A stretch of DNA of 64,000 nucleotides from Lachnospiraceae bacterium UBA2864. GTDB taxonomy: Bacteria; Bacillota; Clostridia; Lachnospirales; Lachnospiraceae. The first letter of the stretch is position 1. The number at the start of each line of letters is the position of its first letter. Below the pieces are notes generated by a model that was not told the DNA's origin, searched no databases, and was given only the letters and a program-made list of their open reading frames with translations. Shown here piece by piece: positions 43,439 through 51,790 of this stretch. Location: the NCBI GenBank assembly GCA_002350525.1, contig DEFA01000050.1, positions 199,281 to 263,280 of the forward strand, read 5' to 3'. The translations under genes were made by a program, and so were the position numbers.

Positions 43439-44425
43439 CTAATCCCAAAGCTGAGTCCAGTCGTCTGCACCCGGCCACAGGAAAACCTGTCCTTTTACAA
43501 GGCGGCAGTTTTTATCTGCTTTCGCCAAAAGGATCATCTCCTCATCGGTAAGAGGATCTTCTGTCGTGCATTTCAGATTTGATATATACTGAGCTTCTTT
43601 TACCGAGAACGGAATCGGACACATTCCTCTTTGTACCGCCCACTTCAGGCATACTACAGCAGGATGTATATTATGATTCCCGGCAACTTTAATAACCTCT
43701 TCAAGTTCCGTATCTGCAACATCTTCGGAAGTCCTGTCTCTCTCTGGTCTGCTCGGAGATCCTATAGGACAGAATCCGATCGGAACGATTCCCTTACTTA
43801 TCGCATAATCAAACAATTCCTGCTGCTGGAACGAAGGATGACACTCCATTTCCAGTGCTGCCGGTTTAATCCTGCAGAGCGGCAGAACCTTCTCAAGCTT
43901 TGAAACCGTCATGTTAGACATACCTATAGCTTTAACCAGACCGTCATCCACAAGCTTTTCACACTGTTTCCATGTATCCATGAATTCATCTACGGAAAAC
44001 GGCTTGGAATCCGGGTTTCTCGAATCTCCGTCACATCCCGGAGCATGATAATTCGGGAACGGCCAATGTACAAAATATAAATCTATATATTCAAGTCGCA
44101 GATCTTTGAGACTCTTTGTACAGGCTTTCTTTACTTCACGATGCTGATCGTTCCAGACCTTCGAAGTAACGAACAGTTCTTCACGACTGACAACCTTCTC
44201 TTCCAGAAGCCGTTCAATCACTTCTCCTATCCTGTCCTCATTCTGATATACAGATGCACAGTCAAGCATTCTGTAACCTGCTTTGACCGCTCCGTACACA
44301 GCTTCCGATATCTGTTCCGGCGAATACTTGTCGGAACCGAAAGTGCCGAGTCCCATAGCCGGCATAATCGCTCCGGTATAGAGCTTACGCACAGGAACCT
44401 TTGTCACATCTATTTTTTCTCCCAT
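43439..44425 (-). CDS. aldo/keto reductase
   Basis: 328 residues, NADPH-dependent (alpha/beta)8 reductase. Catalytic tetrad: Asp in MLDCASVYQNEDRIG, Tyr of VYQ, Lys in VTSKVWNDQH, and His in YFVHWPFPN. Third gene of the LacI-controlled operon after the zinc dehydrogenase, so it probably interconverts a sugar aldehyde or ketone and a polyol. Substrate unknown. Confidence 0.88.
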   Translation of the reverse strand: MGEKIDVTKVPVRKLYTGAIMPAMGLGTFGSDKYSPEQISEAVYGAVKAGYRMLDCASVYQNEDRIGEVIERLLEEKVVSREELFVTSKVWNDQHREVKKACTKSLKDLRLEYIDLYFVHWPFPNYHAPGCDGDSRNPDSKPFSVDEFMDTWKQCEKLVDDGLVKAIGMSNMTVSKLEKVLPLCRIKPAALEMECHPSFQQQELFDYAISKGIVPIGFCPIGSPSRPERDRTSEDVADTELEEVIKVAGNHNIHPAVVCLKWAVQRGMCPIPFSVKEAQYISNLKCTTEDPLTDEEMILLAKADKNCRLVKGQVFLWPGADDWTQLWD

Positions 44426-44437
44426 ACGGCTGCTCCT

Positions 44438-45502
44438 TTATCTCTCGTTCTGATCACCGAATACAACCGCAACCTTGCCACACTTTCCTGAAGCCATAAG
44501 AGCATAGGCATCTCCGGCATGTCTTACATCATATTCATGAGTGATGAGTTCATCCGGATGAATACCCCAGCGAACAAGTCTGTCTACAAGTTCTTCCATT
44601 CTCCAGAGTGATGTTACCCATGAACCGTATATAGTCTTCTGTCCGTGAATGATGTCAGGACTCGGATTAAAATTACATGTACCGCCTTCACCGACAAATG
44701 CAATCTTGCCGTAATCATGTGCAGCTCTTATGGCAAGCTGTCTTCCGGCATCTGAAGCAGAACAGTCAATCGACTTTTCAACTCCTCTTCCGCCTGTACA
44801 CTCTATTATCTTTTCAAGCGTATCATCACCCGGCTTAAATACGTTATCGACAAGACCGAGCTTTTTCGCAAGCTCTATGCGGTAATCGTTCATCTCAACA
44901 CCGATAAGCTGATTTGCTCCGAGAGCTTTACACAGCATAAGTGTTGCAAGACCGACAGGGCCGAGACCTGTAACAAGAACAGCATCATTTCCGCTGATAC
45001 CTATCTTCTCGATAGCTTCGTATACCGTACCGAATCCACAGGCAACCTGTGCTCCGTCCTTATATGTAAGCTCATCCGGAAGTGCGATGAGATCCTTCTC
45101 ATCGGCAAGAATGTATTCGCCCATTCCTCCGTTTCTCTGCCATCCGTATGCAGCACGGAAAGGACTGGTACATGAAATGTAATAACCTCTTCTACAGTTG
45201 TTACATACTCCGCATCCGGAAATATGATATACGATTACTCTGTCACCCTTCTTAAATCTCTTAAGACCTTCGCCCTCTTCCACGATAAGTCCGCAAGGCT
45301 CATGTCCTGCGATCATGCCCGGGATATATCCCTCAGCACCTTTTCCCGTATGCTCTCTGTATATACATCTGATATCACTTCCGCAGATAGTAGTAGCCTT
45401 TGTCTTAATAACAACCTGACCGAATCCCGGTGTCGGAATATCAAATTCTTTCAGTTCTACTGTTGAATTACCGGGCAGTATAGCCCCCATCATCTTTGCC
45501 AT
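44438..45502 (-). CDS. zinc-dependent medium-chain dehydrogenase
   Basis: 354 residues. Catalytic zinc site with Cys in TICGSDIRC and GHEPCG, structural zinc lobe CGVCNNCRRGYYISC, and the NAD-binding GLGPVGLATL. Family of polyol, threonine and alcohol dehydrogenases. AAAGGAG precedes ATG. Second gene of the mutarotase-dehydrogenase-reductase operon; a polyol or sugar dehydrogenase role is likely. Confidence 0.9.
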   Translation of the reverse strand: MAKMMGAILPGNSTVELKEFDIPTPGFGQVVIKTKATTICGSDIRCIYREHTGKGAEGYIPGMIAGHEPCGLIVEEGEGLKRFKKGDRVIVYHISGCGVCNNCRRGYYISCTSPFRAAYGWQRNGGMGEYILADEKDLIALPDELTYKDGAQVACGFGTVYEAIEKIGISGNDAVLVTGLGPVGLATLMLCKALGANQLIGVEMNDYRIELAKKLGLVDNVFKPGDDTLEKIIECTGGRGVEKSIDCSASDAGRQLAIRAAHDYGKIAFVGEGGTCNFNPSPDIIHGQKTIYGSWVTSLWRMEELVDRLVRWGIHPDELITHEYDVRHAGDAYALMASGKCGKVAVVFGDQNER

Positions 45503-45547
45503 TGTTTTGATCTCCTTTACTCTCTTACTCTTATAATTATGGTATAT

Positions 45548-46003
45548 CTATACGACTCCCTTACGGAGTATTATATTTGCATAAAGTGCTTTCTCCGATG
45601 TCATAATGACCGCACACGACTTCTCTCTCGTCTGATCGTAGAACTTCCATTTGTTGATCTCTTCAAATGCTTCTGCGCCGCGTTCATCGTACTTTGCAAC
45701 TATTTCCTTATACTCATCCCAGATCGGTGTCTCAAGCTTTCCCACGTCACCCGGTTCCAAAGCCATAAGAACACACGGAGCATGCATCTCACCGTTTCTG
45801 TCAGGATATGTATCCAACGGAAATACTTTCAGTATTGCATCCAGAATCTCCGGAACCCCATGTCCGTCAAGTCTTATCACCGGCTTCCCGAATGAATGTC
45901 CCGGGAAATTCCCGTCTGCTATGGTTATCTCATCTGTGTGTCCCATCTCCGCCAACACCTTTAGTAGTTCCGGCGACAGGATAGGTGGTATCCCTTTTAA
46001 CAT
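45548..46003 (-). CDS. RbsD/FucU-family sugar mutarotase
   Basis: 151 residues. Opening MLKGIPPILSPELLKVLAEM, metal/sugar-binding GHTDEITIADGNFPG, and C-terminal KKFYDQTREK-type segment (here WKFYDQTREKSCAV) match the FucU branch. It interconverts anomers of a free sugar such as fucose or ribose. First gene of the operon, under the palindromic operator. Confidence 0.9.
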   Translation of the reverse strand: MLKGIPPILSPELLKVLAEMGHTDEITIADGNFPGHSFGKPVIRLDGHGVPEILDAILKVFPLDTYPDRNGEMHAPCVLMALEPGDVGKLETPIWDEYKEIVAKYDERGAEAFEEINKWKFYDQTREKSCAVIMTSEKALYANIILRKGVV

Positions 46004-46025
46004 AGTTGTTCTCCTTTCATATTGT

Positions 46026-46084
46026 TAGAGCGAAACGTTTCGCTCTACGTGAATCATTATTACACCTGGATTTCATAATGTCAA
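46026..46084 (-). promoter_or_regulatory. promoter with LacI operator
   Basis: Minus strand TTGACA (46084-46079), 16-nt spacer, TAATAA; then a perfect 22-bp palindrome, TAGAGCGAAAC and its reverse complement (46026-46047), at the expected transcription start. A second, imperfect GAAACGTTAC site lies at 46111-46120. Binding of the adjacent LacI-family protein would block the mutarotase operon. Confidence 0.85.
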
Positions 46085-46195
46085 TATGTATTTTTTAAAT
46101 TTTAATAACCGAAACGTTACACTTATTAAGCTATTGCATAGCAGCGCACATATATTTTATCAGGAACACCTTTAAAGCACGCCCATGTATGCATA

Positions 46196-46226
46196 TTAAA
46201 AACACCCTCCTGCCGGTACGAGGGTG
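46196..46226 (-). terminator. intrinsic terminator of LacI gene
   Basis: CACCCTC/GAGGGTG stem (46203-46209 with 46220-46226), then TTTTTAA on the minus strand. A second copy of the GAGGGTGC arm lies 24 nt upstream. Confidence 0.8.
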
Positions 46227-46259
46227 CATATCAATCCGGCACGAGGGTGCTTTTTCTGT

Positions 46260-47258
46260 TTACAGTTTTTTTATTGATTTTCCTTCAACGATTCTGGTGC
46301 TGAGGGATATTTCCATCGGCATTTCAAGAGATCCGCTCTCAATCCGCTCAAGCAGCAGCTCAACCGCTTTCTTACTCATCTCCTCCAGCGGCTGTTCAAC
46401 CATATATACCGGCGGATTGATCAGATGAAAGATAATCTGATCATCAAAGCCCATAACCGATATATCTTCGGGACACTTGAAGCCCAATTCGTTTATGGCC
46501 ATCATCGCACCGAGTGTGATCTCATAATTATCTATAAATACGGCCGTTGGCGGATCCTTCAGTTCAAGAAGGGATTTCATGTTTTCATAGCCCCAGGCAA
46601 GTGAATGTTTCCCGAGACGTACATATTCCTTATTAACCTTTATATGTGCCTTCTCGAGTGCTTCCGTGAAACCCGCATAACGCTCCCGGCCCGTATATTC
46701 TCTTTTAGATGCAATGATTGCTATCTTCTTATGATTGTTCTCGAGAAGAACCTGCATCGCTCTCATAACCGCTCCCCTGTTGTCTATCTTGACACAGTCA
46801 AAAGAGCCGTCAGAAATCGCCCTGTCCAGAAGAACAACAGGAACATTTTTCTTAAATGTACCATCGAGAAAAGCCGCTTTCTCAGAAACAGGTATAACTA
46901 TAATACCATCAACTTTTTTACTGAGCAGATACTTAACGTTCTGTTCTTCAATCTCTTCGTCATTATTTGAATCGCATATGAGCATTCCGTACTTGTGGCT
47001 CCTGAGTATCTCACTCAGATAATGCAGAAGTTGGCCGGAGAAAGGACTGCTGACATTATGCACAAGTATTCCCACCGTTCTGGTCTTACTCGTAACAAGT
47101 CCTCTTGCTATCTCATTTACCTCATAATGAAGATCACGTATCGATGCTTCGATCTTCGCTCTGTTCTCGGGCAGAACATTTCCGCCGTTCAGATATTTTG
47201 AAATTGTAGCAAGCGATAGTCCCGTCTGCTCTTTTATATCACGAATAGTTGCTGCCAT
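46260..47258 (-). CDS. LacI-family transcriptional regulator
   Basis: 332 residues. N-terminal helix-turn-helix TIRDIKEQTGLSLATISKYL, hinge around 50-60, then a periplasmic-binding-like sensor (TVGILVHNVSSPFSG; VMGFDDQIIF). Likely repressor of the mutarotase-dehydrogenase-reductase operon through the palindrome at 46026. GGAGAG precedes ATG. Confidence 0.9.
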   Translation of the reverse strand: MAATIRDIKEQTGLSLATISKYLNGGNVLPENRAKIEASIRDLHYEVNEIARGLVTSKTRTVGILVHNVSSPFSGQLLHYLSEILRSHKYGMLICDSNNDEEIEEQNVKYLLSKKVDGIIVIPVSEKAAFLDGTFKKNVPVVLLDRAISDGSFDCVKIDNRGAVMRAMQVLLENNHKKIAIIASKREYTGRERYAGFTEALEKAHIKVNKEYVRLGKHSLAWGYENMKSLLELKDPPTAVFIDNYEITLGAMMAINELGFKCPEDISVMGFDDQIIFHLINPPVYMVEQPLEEMSKKAVELLLERIESGSLEMPMEISLSTRIVEGKSIKKL

Positions 47259-47282
47259 TTAACCCATACTCTCCATATTGAT

Positions 47283-47801
47283 CTATTTATATAATTCGGC
47301 TTTAATATCATAATCGGAAATCGCCGTTACCGGAATATCCGGCTTAAGGCCTATTCTCTCATCCAGATAACTGCATGTCCTTGAGTAACCGTCATCTCCG
47401 CTTCTGTCTATACTATACAATTGGATCGTGTCATCTTCAAGTGCCTGAAATCCGTGTCCCAGACCTGCGGGGATCAGAACCGCCAGTGCATTTTCGGCAG
47501 AAAGCTCTATTTTCTCCCATTTGAGATACGTAGATGAATCTTTCCTCAGATCCACGATATAGTCCGCTCCACGCCCGCGTATTACCGCCACCAGCTTACT
47601 CATGGGACTGCTTTTATCCCGGAAATGTATCCCAAAAAAGGTACCTTTCTCAGGCATGGTATAAACTCTTGTCTCCTTCGGTACAAACCCTGTCTCCCTG
47701 AAACTTTCTTCATACGCAGCCGTCATCATCCCTCTGTTATCGATACGCGATCTAAGCTTTATCACAAGAGCTTCATCAAATATTCTTCTGACTATTTCCA
47801 T
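47283..47801 (-). CDS. dTDP-4-dehydrorhamnose 3,5-epimerase-like cupin (RmlC fold)
   Basis: About 172 residues from ATG 47801 (GGAGAGGG upstream, 24 nt after the methyltransferase stop). Catalytic His in TFFGIHFRD, YIVDLRKDSSTYLKWEKI, and IPAGLGHGFQAL are RmlC hallmarks. No other rhamnose genes are nearby, so it may serve another sugar nucleotide. Longer start at 47852 would overlap the upstream gene. Confidence 0.75.
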   Translation of the reverse strand: MEIVRRIFDEALVIKLRSRIDNRGMMTAAYEESFRETGFVPKETRVYTMPEKGTFFGIHFRDKSSPMSKLVAVIRGRGADYIVDLRKDSSTYLKWEKIELSAENALAVLIPAGLGHGFQALEDDTIQLYSIDRSGDDGYSRTCSYLDERIGLKPDIPVTAISDYDIKAELYK

Positions 47802-47824
47802 CGCTGCCCTCTCCATCTTCCGGA

Positions 47825-48703
47825 TTACTCTCCGGTCTTCATAATTTCCCAAAATACTATCGAACTTGCAGCCGCAACATTCAGTGAATCCACATTATGC
47901 TTCATGGGAATCCTGACCACATAATCACTTGATCCGATAACTTCATCCGATAATCCAAAGCCTTCGTTGCCAAGTATCACGGCAAGTTTTTCTTCTTTCT
48001 TAATATTCGGATTGTCGATATTTACCGAGTCATCGGAAAGTGCCATGGCCGCGGTCTTAAATCCCATATCATGCAGTGAATGTATATACACATCACTGTC
48101 TTTCTTACCGAGCTTAATCCAAGGGACCTGAAAAACCGTACCGACGCTCACTCTCGAAGCCCTTCTGTATAACGGATCACTGGAAGAATCGGTAAGCACT
48201 ACCGCCTCTATTCCAAGAGCTGCAGCAGATCTGAACATTGCACCGATATTGGTCGGATTCTCCACATCATCAAAAACCGCAATTCTATGGCAGCCGCTTA
48301 TAACATCACTGAGCCCGGGCTGCTGTCTTCTCTTCATAAGTGCAAGAACTCCGCGTGTGATATTGACTCCCGTCATTCCCGCAATGGTCTCATAATCCGC
48401 TGTATATACGGGAACACTTATATCATCTTCCGGTTCAGAATCCGTCCGGACTCTTTTTTCTATGATATTTTTAAACTTTTCACACATTTCGTCCGCCAGG
48501 CGATCGATCATCACAAAAGATCGTGGTTCATACCCGGCTGCCAGTGCTCTTTCTATCACCATAGGACTTTCCGCAACAAAAAGGCCGAGCTCCGGCTCAA
48601 AATAGTGCAGGAGCTGGCCTTCATTGTTGCTGAAATAAAGTTCGAGTTCGGGGATGCTCCGCACTCCCGATTCCGTGTTAAAATTGATCAGATTAAATGT
48701 CAT
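47825..48703 (-). CDS. TrmH/SpoU-type RNA 2'-O-ribose methyltransferase
   Basis: 292 residues. SPOUT motifs: FDDVENPTNIGAMFRSA (motif 1), VILGNEGFGLSDEVI (motif 2) and IPMKHNVDSLNVAAA (motif 3). N-terminal 110 residues form the substrate-binding domain. Methylates tRNA or rRNA ribose. Ordinary housekeeping gene. Confidence 0.9.
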   Translation of the reverse strand: MTFNLINFNTESGVRSIPELELYFSNNEGQLLHYFEPELGLFVAESPMVIERALAAGYEPRSFVMIDRLADEMCEKFKNIIEKRVRTDSEPEDDISVPVYTADYETIAGMTGVNITRGVLALMKRRQQPGLSDVISGCHRIAVFDDVENPTNIGAMFRSAAALGIEAVVLTDSSSDPLYRRASRVSVGTVFQVPWIKLGKKDSDVYIHSLHDMGFKTAAMALSDDSVNIDNPNIKKEEKLAVILGNEGFGLSDEVIGSSDYVVRIPMKHNVDSLNVAAASSIVFWEIMKTGE

Positions 48704-48722
48704 TTTTCACCCAAAAGTTTCT

Positions 48723-50105
48723 TTACTTCATGAATACAAAGCTTTCAAATTCAAAGAGTCCTCTGCCCTTGAAATAATCTGCCATCCATCCCTTATAATC
48801 GGTCTCGAATGTGAAGTAAACAGCGTGGCGTCCCGTAACTGCTTCGACAACCGCGGTTATAACTTCATCGTCATGGCCGATCTCCACACTTCCGATTTTC
48901 TTACCGACAGTCTTGCAGGTTTCAAGCTTATCCGCAGAATCAACTCCGTCGATATAAATATTCATTCTGCAGTTTGTTCCCATTCCGCGAACCTTGGCCG
49001 CAAATTCCATAGTCTTGCTTCCGAAGTCGTCCCCGAAATCGAAATATCTGTAACCGATAATTGTCTCTGTCGTAATATTTCTTATAAATCTTGAGAACAC
49101 ATTTCTCTCTGTAATAAATGCATCACCAGTCAGAACACATGCAATATCCGCATCGGTTATCTGATAAGGATTAAGTGCATCCTCAAAACCAAGGCAGGTG
49201 GTCTCGACCATAGGAATGGTTCCGTCCGGAAGTATCTCTATCTTCTCGACACATCCGCGTCTCGACATGATGGTTCCGTTGGTCATTCTGTGATAGAAGA
49301 TATACCACTGACCGTTAACATTCATAATGGAACCGTGATCGTTTCCACCCGGATAATCCACGCCGCTGTCAATGATATAACCCCTGAACCTGAACGGTCC
49401 CTTCGGGCTGTCGGACGTAGCATATGCAAGTTTAGGACAATCGTTCGGTGAATAGATCATATAATAGGTATCACCGACCTTTCGCATGGATGCTGCTTCA
49501 AAGAAACATTTCTCATCAGTATCAAATCCGTCCTCCGGACGAGGTTTGCTTGGTATAAAATCTTCGATTATGCTTCCTTCAATAACCTCATACATGTTAT
49601 CCGGATTAAGCTCTGCAAGCTCTGACTTAAGATATCCGCAATAAATATATGCCTTTCCGTCATCATCCACAAAAACAGCCGGATCGATAAAAATCCCGTC
49701 GTTAAATGCACCTGCCGGAAGTTTTCCCGTATATGTCGACATGAACTTAAAAGGTCCTTCAGGCTTATCACTTACGGCAACACACCCCTTCTGATTCTCA
49801 ATATATGCATAGAGATAATACTTTCCGTCCTTCTCTACAACGTCCGGCGCAAAGAGCTTGGACGGATTTACCGTATAGTCTGTATCTGATTCATAATCTC
49901 TTGTCTTTCCGACTCTGAATATATCACCATGACATACCCATTCGTTAGGATTCGAAACCGGTGCACTCCAGCATTTAAGCACACAGTCACAGAACTCTCC
50001 GTTTCCTGCCTTATCATGTGAACCGTATATATATACTCTGTCTCCGAATACTCTGGGCTCACCGTCCGGAATATATTCCCACTTAGGTAAATATGGATTT
50101 GCCAT
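48723..50105 (-). CDS. glycoside hydrolase family 43 with CBM6-like domain
   Basis: About 460 residues, no signal peptide. Five-bladed propeller with base Asp in YIPDGEPRVFG, pKa-modulating Asp in GIFIDPAVFVDDDG and acid Glu in CFFEAASMRKVG. Residues about 330-460 resemble a CBM6 sandwich. Acts on arabinose- or xylose-containing oligosaccharides. ATG 50105 (MANPYLPKW) is 9 nt after AAGGAG; the longer reading starts in the leader. Confidence 0.88.
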   Translation of the reverse strand: MANPYLPKWEYIPDGEPRVFGDRVYIYGSHDKAGNGEFCDCVLKCWSAPVSNPNEWVCHGDIFRVGKTRDYESDTDYTVNPSKLFAPDVVEKDGKYYLYAYIENQKGCVAVSDKPEGPFKFMSTYTGKLPAGAFNDGIFIDPAVFVDDDGKAYIYCGYLKSELAELNPDNMYEVIEGSIIEDFIPSKPRPEDGFDTDEKCFFEAASMRKVGDTYYMIYSPNDCPKLAYATSDSPKGPFRFRGYIIDSGVDYPGGNDHGSIMNVNGQWYIFYHRMTNGTIMSRRGCVEKIEILPDGTIPMVETTCLGFEDALNPYQITDADIACVLTGDAFITERNVFSRFIRNITTETIIGYRYFDFGDDFGSKTMEFAAKVRGMGTNCRMNIYIDGVDSADKLETCKTVGKKIGSVEIGHDDEVITAVVEAVTGRHAVYFTFETDYKGWMADYFKGRGLFEFESFVFMK

Positions 50106-50205
50106 AACATTTATCTCCTTCATAAGCTGTAATTGACGGGCGAAGCGTTTCATCCGCCCAACCATTTCAGTTTACCATACATCTTCCCGTATTTCAGCTT
50201 TTTTG

Positions 50206-50234
50206 TTGATGATTTTACTTTATAGTGATAAAAT
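50206..50234 (+). promoter_or_regulatory. promoter of trpB2
   Basis: TTGATG (50206-50211), 17-nt spacer, TAAAAT (50229-50234). The leader contains a small GAGCC/GGCTC hairpin (50247-50264) but no T-box or trp attenuator is visible. Confidence 0.65.
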
Positions 50235-50289
50235 ATTTTTCGATTGAGCCTGTTTGGGGGCTCATAATTCAATAAATTCGGAGGTTATT

Positions 50290-51657
50290 ATGAACGAGAT
50301 TCCATACAAGATATATCTTGAAGAAAACGAGATGCCTAAGCAGTGGTATAACGTACGCGCCGATATGAAGAAAAAGCCTGCTCCTATCCTTAATCCGGGC
50401 ACACTTAAGCCTATCACTCTTGAAGAACTTACACCTATATTCTGTGAAGAACTCGCAAAGCAGGAGCTTGATGATACAACGGCTTACTTTGACATTCCTG
50501 AAGAGATAAGAAATTTCTATAAAATGTACCGCCCGTCACCGCTTGTAAGAGCATACTGCCTTGAGAAGAAACTCGGCACACCTGCTCATATCTACTACAA
50601 GTTCGAAGGCAACAATACCTCAGGAAGCCACAAGCTGAATTCAGCTATTGCTCAGGCATATTATGCTAAGAAGCAGGGGCTCAAGGGTGTTACTACCGAA
50701 ACAGGTGCCGGTCAGTGGGGAACTGCACTTTCTATGGCATGTTCATATTTCGACCTGGACTGTCAGGTATATATGGTTAAGGTTTCTTATGAGCAGAAAC
50801 CTTTCAGACGTGAGGTAATGAGAACATACGGTGCAAAGGTTACACCTTCTCCTTCAATGACTACAGAGATCGGTAAGAAGATCAATGCCGAGTTCCCGGG
50901 AACAACCGGAAGTCTCGGATGTGCAATATCGGAAGCTGTTGAAGCTGCTACCACTCAGGAAGGTTACCGTTACGTACTCGGTTCCGTTCTGTCTCAGGTT
51001 CTTCTTCATCAGTCCGTAATCGGTCTTGAGACCAAGACAGCACTTGATAAGTACGGAATCAAAGCAGATATGATAATCGGATGTGCCGGCGGCGGTTCCA
51101 ACCTCGGCGGTCTTATCTCTCCTTTCGCAGGTGAGATACTTCGCGGAGAAGCAGATTACGAGATCATCGCAGTTGAGCCTGCATCATGTCCGAGTCTTAC
51201 AAGAGGAAAGTATGCATATGACTTCTGCGATACCGGTAAGGTATGTCCTCTTGCCAAGATGTACACACTCGGAAGCGGATTCATTCCATCAGCCAACCAT
51301 GCAGGCGGTCTCAGATATCACGGCATGAGCAGCGTAGTTTCAGAGCTTTACGATCAGGGAATCCTCAAGGCAAGAAGCGTTGAGCAGACCAGCGTATTTG
51401 AAGCAGCTGAAATGTTCGCAAGAGTTGAAGGTATACTTCCTGCACCTGAATCAAGTCATGCTATCAGAGTCGCTATAGATGAAGCACTTAAGTGCAAGGA
51501 AACAGGCGAGGCTAAGAATATCGTATTCGGACTCACCGGAACAGGATACTTCGATATGGTTGCATATCAGAAGTACAACGATGGAGAGATGTCGGATTAC
51601 ATCCCTACAGACGAAGAACTTGCAAAGTCACTGAACAACCTTCCAAAGGTAGACTAA
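50290..51657 (+). CDS. trpB2: tryptophan synthase beta chain, TrpB2 type
   Basis: About 455 residues. PLP lysine in NNTSGSHKLNSA, glycine loop CAGGGSNLGG, TETGAGQWGTAL, and the extended N-terminal region typical of TrpB2, which works without TrpA. It joins indole (or another nucleophile) to serine. ATG 50290 follows CGGAGG. Monocistronic, ending in a strong terminator. Confidence 0.92.
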   Translation: MNEIPYKIYLEENEMPKQWYNVRADMKKKPAPILNPGTLKPITLEELTPIFCEELAKQELDDTTAYFDIPEEIRNFYKMYRPSPLVRAYCLEKKLGTPAHIYYKFEGNNTSGSHKLNSAIAQAYYAKKQGLKGVTTETGAGQWGTALSMACSYFDLDCQVYMVKVSYEQKPFRREVMRTYGAKVTPSPSMTTEIGKKINAEFPGTTGSLGCAISEAVEAATTQEGYRYVLGSVLSQVLLHQSVIGLETKTALDKYGIKADMIIGCAGGGSNLGGLISPFAGEILRGEADYEIIAVEPASCPSLTRGKYAYDFCDTGKVCPLAKMYTLGSGFIPSANHAGGLRYHGMSSVVSELYDQGILKARSVEQTSVFEAAEMFARVEGILPAPESSHAIRVAIDEALKCKETGEAKNIVFGLTGTGYFDMVAYQKYNDGEMSDYIPTDEELAKSLNNLPKVD

Positions 51658-51687
51658 GAACTATAGTTTATATATAAAAATATTTAA

Positions 51688-51770
51688 AGCCCGGGCACAG
51701 GCCGGTGCGTGCATCAGAGGCGGTTTTCGCCGGCTGATGCGCGACATCCGGATGTGTCCGGGCTAATTAT
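51688..51770 (+). terminator. large two-level hairpin terminator
   Basis: Outer stem AGCCCGGGCACA with TGTGTCCGGGCT (51688-51699, 51753-51764), inner stem GCATCAG with CTGATGC capped by GGCG/CGCC. AATTATTTAT follows. Lies between convergent genes; probably bidirectional. Confidence 0.8.
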
Positions 51771-51790
51771 TTATCAAGTCGCATAAAATA

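Noticed and set aside
46196..46256. Short GAGGGTGC direct repeats taken as a possible CRISPR or repeat array
   Set aside because: Only two copies, explained by the LacI-gene terminator.
50235..50290. Possible T-box or trp leader before trpB2
   Set aside because: Only a 5-bp hairpin is present; no specifier loop, T-box sequence or terminator.
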